Of a stretch of 28,975 bases of DNA, positions 24,591-28,975 are shown in pieces; the first letter of the stretch is position 1, and the number at the start of each line of letters is the position of its first letter. Position numbers and translations under genes: made by a program. The notes under the pieces were generated by a model, which worked only from the letters and a program-made list of their open reading frames with translations, searched no databases and was not told where the DNA came from. The stretch is from Syntrophomonadaceae bacterium (GTDB taxonomy: Bacteria; Bacillota_D; Dethiobacteria; DTU022): contig PUNU01000048.1 of assembly GCA_003551865.1 (NCBI GenBank), positions 1 to 28,975 of the forward strand. Reading direction: 5' to 3'.

Positions 24591-25379
24591 GTGAAGACAT
24601 TTGTTTGTATTAAGTACGTGCCCGATACTTCAGAAGCGGAGGTCAAGGTCAACCCCGACGGCATTACCGTTGATGACAGCCGCTTTTCGTTCGACATCAA
24701 CGATGCTGACAATTATGCCGTCGAAGAGTCTGTTTTAATCAAGGAAGACAAGGGCGGCGAAGTAAACGTTGTTTCGATCGGGCCGAAACAGTCGGAAGTT
24801 ATGATCCGCATGGCCATGGCCAAGGGCTGCGACAGGGCTGTGCGCGTTGAAGACGAGAGAATTGCCGCCCACGACCCGCTGATGGTGGCCAGGGTCCTGG
24901 CCGGATCGATCAAAGGCCAGGAATTTGACCTGGTTTTAACCGGATGTATGGCCTCTGACGACGGTCATATGGCCACGGGGGTGGCTCTGGCCGAAGAGCT
25001 GGGGGTCAACCATGCCTCGATGGTCAAAAAGGTGGAAGTACTTGACGGTAAAGTAAGGGCCCACCGCGAGCTGGAAGGCGGACTGATGGAAGTGGTTGAA
25101 CTCGAACTTCCGGCAGTTTTAACCATTCAAACCGGCGGCAACGAACCGCGTTATGCCCCGATCCGCGGTATCCGGCAGGCCCAGAAAAAAGAGCTCAATG
25201 TTGTCGGCCTTGATGATCTGGGCATTGATCCGGCCGAAGTTGGCGCCGATGCTTCGCAGATTGCCCTTGAACAGCTTTATATTCCCGAGATCGAGGCCAA
25301 AGCTGAATTTATCGAAGGCGAGCCGGAAGAGAAGGCAGAGAAACTGGCGTCCATCCTGGTTAAAGGAGGCTTAGTATAA
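24591..25379 (+). CDS. etfB: Electron transfer flavoprotein subunit beta
   Basis: The 262-residue protein begins MKTFVCIKYVPDTSEAEVKVNPDG, as EtfB does, and keeps DLVLTGCMASDDGHMATGVALAEELG and LTIQTGGNEPRYAPIRGI. EtfB with EtfA forms a flavin electron carrier between acyl-CoA dehydrogenases and another redox partner; in anaerobes some pairs bifurcate electrons. The GTG at 24591 has AGGAGG upstream at a slightly long spacing of 11; a nearby ATG at 24584 is out of frame. The stop and the etfA start share one base (TAATG). Whether this is a bifurcating pair cannot be told without alignment of the FAD-site residues. Confidence 0.94.
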   Translation: MKTFVCIKYVPDTSEAEVKVNPDGITVDDSRFSFDINDADNYAVEESVLIKEDKGGEVNVVSIGPKQSEVMIRMAMAKGCDRAVRVEDERIAAHDPLMVARVLAGSIKGQEFDLVLTGCMASDDGHMATGVALAEELGVNHASMVKKVEVLDGKVRAHRELEGGLMEVVELELPAVLTIQTGGNEPRYAPIRGIRQAQKKELNVVGLDDLGIDPAEVGADASQIALEQLYIPEIEAKAEFIEGEPEEKAEKLASILVKGGLV

Positions 25380-26353
25380 TGGGTAACGTTTTAGTAGTGG
25401 CGGAACACCGTCAGGGAGAGCTAAGAGACATAAATTTTGAAATGATGGCTGTTGCTCCCAGGCTGGCTGCCGACATGGGCGGTGAAGCCGTAGTTTTGCT
25501 CCTGGGCAGCGGTATGGACGATATGGCCCAGAAAATGGCTGCATATGGCGCAAACGTGAAGGTCATTGACGACCCTCTGTTTGAAAACTTTAATGCTGAA
25601 AAGTATCAGAAAGCTCTGTCGGCCTTACTGGACGAACTTAAACCTGCGGTTTTGATGACCGGCCATACGGCCCAGGGGGTTGATTTTATGCCCGCCCTGG
25701 CTGTTGAGAAAAAGCTGCCCATGGTGACTGAAGCCATTGACCTGCAGTATGAAGGCGGTGCTTTAAAAGCTACCCGGCAGATCTACTCGGGCAAGGTTAA
25801 CGCCACCGTGGCTTTCAAAGAGGCCGAAACCTACCTGGCCACTATCCGCGAGGGCGCTCTTGAAGCACCCGACCCGGCAGCGGCCGGAGAAGTGGAAAAA
25901 GTTGACTCGCCTTTAAAGGAAGATGTCCCTTACCGTAAGTTTGTAGAATACATAGAAGCCGAGGTTGGCGATGTCGATATTACTCAGTCTGAAATCCTGG
26001 TTTCCGTCGGCCGCGGCCTTAAAGAAGATAAAAATCTGCCGGATATCGAGGCGCTGGCGGAAGCAATCAAGGCTGATATTGCCGGCTCAAGAGCGGCAAC
26101 CGACGCCGGCTGGATCCCCCATGATCGCCAGGTCGGCACTTCCGGCAAAACGGTCAAACCGAAACTCTACATCGCCCTGGGCATTTCGGGGGCCTTCCAG
26201 CATGTAGCCGGGATTAAGGGAGCCAAGACCGTAGTTGCGGTGAACAAGGATCCCGAAGCCCCGATTTTTAACGAAGCTGATTATGCCATTGTTGACGATA
26301 TGTTCAAGGTTGTGCCCAAGCTGCTCGAAAAGCTGAAGGAGTTAAAAGGATAG
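25379..26353 (+). CDS. etfA: Electron transfer flavoprotein subunit alpha
   Basis: The 324-residue protein carries the FAD-binding C-terminal domain of Etf[24 protein letters not shown] near 205, then [23 protein letters not shown] and [20 protein letters not shown], with [19 protein letters not shown] near the end. There is no N-terminal ferredoxin extension, so the iron-sulfur partners must be separate proteins, and these lie on both sides of the gene pair. GGAGG at 25364-25368 inside etfB serves as the ribosome binding site. hdrA starts 43 bases downstream. The position between Hdr genes suggests that the Etf docks on the Hdr core. Confidence 0.95.
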   Translation: MGNVLVVAEHRQGELRDINFEMMAVAPRLAADMGGEAVVLLLGSGMDDMAQKMAAYGANVKVIDDPLFENFNAEKYQKALSALLDELKPAVLMTGHTAQGVDFMPALAVEKKLPMVTEAIDLQYEGGALKATRQIYSGKVNATVAFKEAETYLATIREGALEAPDPAAAGEVEKVDSPLKEDVPYRKFVEYIEAEVGDVDITQSEILVSVGRGLKEDKNLPDIEALAEAIKADIAGSRAATDAGWIPHDRQVGTSGKTVKPKLYIALGISGAFQHVAGIKGAKTVVAVNKDPEAPIFNEADYAIVDDMFKVVPKLLEKLKELKG

Positions 26354-26396
26354 CCGTTTTAGCAGGGCCAATCTTTGTGGGAGGATGAATAATTAG

Positions 26397-28397
26397 ATGA
26401 CGGTAAAACCGAAAATAGGCGTCTATGTCTGTCATTGCGGCATCAACATTGCCTCGATGGTTGACGTAGAAGCGGTGGCTGAATATGCGCAAAAACTGCC
26501 CAACGTGGAGGTTTCAAGGACCTACGCTTATATGTGTTCCGATCCCGGGCAGATGCTGATTAAAAACGATATCAAGGAACAGGAATTGAACCGGGTGGTT
26601 GTCGCTTCCTGTTCACCCCGGATGCATGAACCGACTTTCAGGAAAGCAATCCAGGAAGCGGGCATAAACCCGTATTATCTCGAAATGACCAATATCCGGG
26701 AGCAGTGCTCCTGGGTCCATGATATTTCGGAGGAGGCTACGGCCAAGGCCAAAAAGCTTCTGGCCGCTTCAATTGCCAGGGTCAGGCTGCTTGAAGCCCT
26801 TGAAGCAAAAGAAGCCGATGCCGAACCGGCGGCCATGGTTATCGGAGCGGGTATTGCCGGAATCCAGGCGGCCCTCGATATTGCCGATGCCGGCTTTAAA
26901 GTCTACCTGGTGGAAAAAACTCCGTCCGTTGGCGGACGCATGGCCCAGTTGGACAAAACTTTTCCCACCCTGGACTGCTCGGCCTGTATACTTACGCCCA
27001 AAATGGTCGACTGTGCCTCCCACCCAAACATCGAACTGCTTACCTATTCCGAGGTGGAGGAGATCGGAGGTTTTGTCGGCAATTTTGAGGTAAAGGTTCG
27101 CAAAAAGGCGCGCTATGTCGATTTCGACAAGTGCACAGGCTGCGGGGACTGTGCCAAGGAGTGCCGGGTCGCGGATCGTTTCCCCAACGAGTTCGACCAG
27201 GGCCTGGGCAAACGCTCGGCCATTTACCTGCCTTTTCCCCAGGCGGTTCCGGCCAAGTATACGATTGATCCGGAAAACTGCCTTTATTTAACAAGGGGCA
27301 AATGCGGCAAAGGACCTAAATGTGAAGAAGTTTGCGGGGCTGATGCGATCAATTTCGAGCAGGAAGACGAGATTGTTGAGTTTAAAGTCGGGGCGGTAAT
27401 CGTAGCAACCGGGTTTGATCCCTTCGATCCGTCCCGAAAGCCCGAATACGGTTACAATGATTATCCCAACGTGCTTACCGGCATGGAAATGGAGCGGCTT
27501 GTCTCCGCTTCGGGGCCGACCGGGGGCAAAGTAAAAATATTCAACGGCGAAGAAGAGGTTGAACCGAAAGAAATTGCCTTCATCAAGTGTGTCGGCTCGA
27601 GGGATGAAAGTGTCGGCAACGAGTACTGTTCCCGCGTCTGCTGTATGTATACCGCCAAGCAGGCTCACCTGCTCAGGGAGAAAATGCCCGATGCCAATAT
27701 CCGCATTTACTATATGGACGTGAGGGCGTTTGGCAAAGGGTTCGAGGAATTTTACGACCGGGTGCGGCGCGAGAATGTCCGCTATATCAGGGGCAATCCC
27801 TCCGAAATTTTCAAGCGGGGCAATAAGCTTGTGGTCAAGGTAGAAGACACCCTTACCGCGACGCCGCTGGAAGATGAAGTCGACCTGGTGGTCCTGGGAG
27901 TGGGTCTCGAACCGCGTGCCGACATGCGCGAAATTATGGATCTTCTGCGCCTTTCCCAGTCGCCGGACCGGTTTTTCCTCGAGGCTCATCCCAAACTGCG
28001 GCCCGTAGACACCGCTACCGAGGGCGTGTTCCTGGCCGGCTGCTGCCAGGGGCCGAAGGACATACCCGACGCCGTGGCCCAGGCCAAGGGCGCCGCTGCT
28101 TCGGCCATGATTCCCCTGGCCAGGGGCAAGGTGACCATCGAGGCCCAGGTAGCCGAAGTCAACGAGGCCACCTGCCGGGGCTGCGGTTTCTGTGTCAATG
28201 TCTGCCCCTACGCGGCCATCGAACTGGTTACAGTCAACCGCTTTGGATACGAAGTTGAAGTGGCCAGGGTAAATGAAGCCCTCTGTAAAGGCTGCGGTGC
28301 CTGTTCGGCGGCCTGCCTCTCCGATTCGATTCAACCGAGGTCATTCCGCGATCGCCAGATTTTACCGCAGATAGCGGCATTGGGGGTCATGAGATGA
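26397..28397 (+). CDS. hdrA: Heterodisulfide reductase subunit A (HdrA) with multiple ferredoxin sites
   Basis: HdrA is the FAD protein at the centre of electron bifurcation in Hdr complexes. This 666-residue form has the N-terminal CHCGINI (12-18), YMCSDPGQ (45-52) and SCSPRMHEPTF, the FAD motif VIGAGIAGIQAA (148-159), and the conserved TLDCSACILTPKMVD. Iron-sulfur sites are Cys246, 249, 252, 256; Cys295, 303, 309, 313; and C-terminal Cys593, 596, 599, 603 and Cys630, 633, 636, 640. Every cysteine position is encoded by Cys; no UGA is used here. ATG 26397 has GGGAGG upstream, spacing 12. The stop overlaps mvhD in ATGA, so the two are coupled. Confidence 0.95.
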   Translation: MTVKPKIGVYVCHCGINIASMVDVEAVAEYAQKLPNVEVSRTYAYMCSDPGQMLIKNDIKEQELNRVVVASCSPRMHEPTFRKAIQEAGINPYYLEMTNIREQCSWVHDISEEATAKAKKLLAASIARVRLLEALEAKEADAEPAAMVIGAGIAGIQAALDIADAGFKVYLVEKTPSVGGRMAQLDKTFPTLDCSACILTPKMVDCASHPNIELLTYSEVEEIGGFVGNFEVKVRKKARYVDFDKCTGCGDCAKECRVADRFPNEFDQGLGKRSAIYLPFPQAVPAKYTIDPENCLYLTRGKCGKGPKCEEVCGADAINFEQEDEIVEFKVGAVIVATGFDPFDPSRKPEYGYNDYPNVLTGMEMERLVSASGPTGGKVKIFNGEEEVEPKEIAFIKCVGSRDESVGNEYCSRVCCMYTAKQAHLLREKMPDANIRIYYMDVRAFGKGFEEFYDRVRRENVRYIRGNPSEIFKRGNKLVVKVEDTLTATPLEDEVDLVVLGVGLEPRADMREIMDLLRLSQSPDRFFLEAHPKLRPVDTATEGVFLAGCCQGPKDIPDAVAQAKGAAASAMIPLARGKVTIEAQVAEVNEATCRGCGFCVNVCPYAAIELVTVNRFGYEVEVARVNEALCKGCGACSAACLSDSIQPRSFRDRQILPQIAALGVMR

Positions 28398-28825
28398 GTG
28401 ATAACTTCAATCCAAACATTGTAGCTTTTCTTTGCAACTGGTGTTCATACGCCGGTGCCGACCTGGCCGGAACCAGCCGGGTGCAGTATCCGGCCAATGT
28501 CCAGATCATCAGGGTTATGTGTTCCGGCAGGGTTAACCCACTTTATGTGATGAACGCCCTCCAGCAGGGTGCTGACGGTGTGCTCGTTTCCGGATGCCAC
28601 CCCGGTGACTGTCATTACATGGAAGGCAACTATTATGCCCGGCGGCGCCTGGGAATGCTGAAGGATTTAATGGAATTTATCGGCGTCGATCCCCGGCGGT
28701 TTAACATGAGCTGGGTATCGGCCTCCGAAGGCCATAAATGGAAAGAAGTAGTGGAAAAAATCGTCGAAGACGCTCGAGAAGCCGGGCCGTTTGAAGGTTT
28801 CAGGCGCCGGCAGATCGACTGGTAG
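28394..28825 (+). CDS. mvhD: MvhD-type [2Fe-2S] electron adaptor (hydrogenase iron-sulfur subunit family)
   Basis: The 143-residue protein has the MvhD motifs: LCNWCSYAGADLAG (Cys14, Cys17), MCSGR (Cys43) and GCHPGDCHY (Cys68, Cys73). In methanogens and acetogens this protein passes electrons between a donor enzyme and HdrA. No hydrogenase catalytic subunit is visible here, so the donor or acceptor must be encoded elsewhere or be the Etf or the next gene product. The ATG at 28394 overlaps the hdrA stop (ATGA). The next gene begins 15 bases after it. Confidence 0.94.
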   Translation: MSDNFNPNIVAFLCNWCSYAGADLAGTSRVQYPANVQIIRVMCSGRVNPLYVMNALQQGADGVLVSGCHPGDCHYMEGNYYARRRLGMLKDLMEFIGVDPRRFNMSWVSASEGHKWKEVVEKIVEDAREAGPFEGFRRRQIDW

Positions 28826-28840
28826 GAGGGGTTATATAAA

Positions 28841-28975
28841 ATGGATCTGGAACAATTACGCAAAACCGCGGCTGAGGTAGTGGGCCGTGAAGACGTAAAA
28901 TACCTGATTGGCTGGAAACAGGGTACATACGGTTACAGGGTTGCCCCGGTTTTTATCGAGGATCCAGCCGATGCG
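28841..28975 (+). CDS. Hdr-associated protein of unknown role, N-terminal part (truncated by window)
   Basis: Only 45 codons are visible, ending at the window edge. The peptide begins MDLEQLRKTAAEVVGREDV and continues YLIGWKQGTYGYRVAPVF. From memory, this resembles the start of iron-sulfur proteins that follow hdrA-mvhD in other anaerobes, but no cysteine has yet appeared and I cannot name it. The ATG at 28841 is well placed behind GGAGGGG at 28825-28831. It is clearly part of the operon. Confidence 0.7.
   Translation, partial: MDLEQLRKTAAEVVGREDVKYLIGWKQGTYGYRVAPVFIEDPADA

Noticed and set aside
26397..28397. Selenocysteine in HdrA or MvhD, as known in some methanogens
   Set aside because: All expected positions are ordinary Cys codons and no in-frame UGA is present.
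1..28975. CRISPR array, rRNA, tRNA or prophage genes
   Set aside because: No regular spaced repeats, no RNA gene signature and no phage or transposase protein were found.

Overview
The window reads as chromosomal DNA of an anaerobic, moderately GC-rich Bacillota of the Clostridia type, such as a Peptococcia, Syntrophomonadia or Dethiobacteria relative. The reasons are the strong GGAGG ribosome binding sites, frequent TTG and GTG starts, GatCAB amidotransferase genes, a YhaO/YhaN-like nuclease pair, a complete selA-selB-selD set and a flavin-based electron-transfer cluster (Etf plus Hdr). The species cannot be fixed from this sequence alone.

Layout. 1-1473: the 3' end of holA, a C_GCAxxG_C_C family gene, a G-rich repeat patch, and convergent rpsT. 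1640-6080: the bifunctional NAD(P)HX repair gene, an acyl-CoA dehydrogenase and homoserine dehydrogenase. 6043-7209 (minus strand): a geranylgeranyl-reductase-family flavoprotein whose 3' end overlaps the homoserine dehydrogenase gene. 7278-10733: a promoter, a leader with an intrinsic terminator, and gatC-gatA-gatB. 10786-12716: purA and a small membrane protein. 12935-17122: a SbcD/YhaO-like phosphoesterase, a SbcC/YhaN-like ATPase and an MBL-fold hydrolase. 17633-22936: a flavin reductase family gene, then selA, selB and selD. The selD gene itself contains an in-frame UGA (Sec17) followed by a SECIS-like hairpin. 23418-28975: an apparent operon of a fused HdrCB-type protein, EtfB, EtfA, HdrA, MvhD and the start of one more gene.

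The spaces between operons hold small non-coding repeats. Element A (17300-17440 and 22945-23099) is a MITE-like unit with GTAACTAC termini and a perfect 8-bp target duplication at both sites, a signature resembling IS66 ends. Element B (best copy 3282-3463) has 12-bp inverted ends and more diverged relatives at about 1.1, 17.2 and 19.8 kb. One copy of A is inserted inside a copy of B, which gives the order of events.

Functionally, the most interesting unit is the Hdr-Etf cluster. It joins an electron-transferring flavoprotein to a heterodisulfide-reductase-type core with no hydrogenase gene visible, and so suggests a soluble electron bifurcating or confurcating complex. The Sec machinery next to it suggests that the cell makes selenoproteins; the only one visible here is SelD itself.
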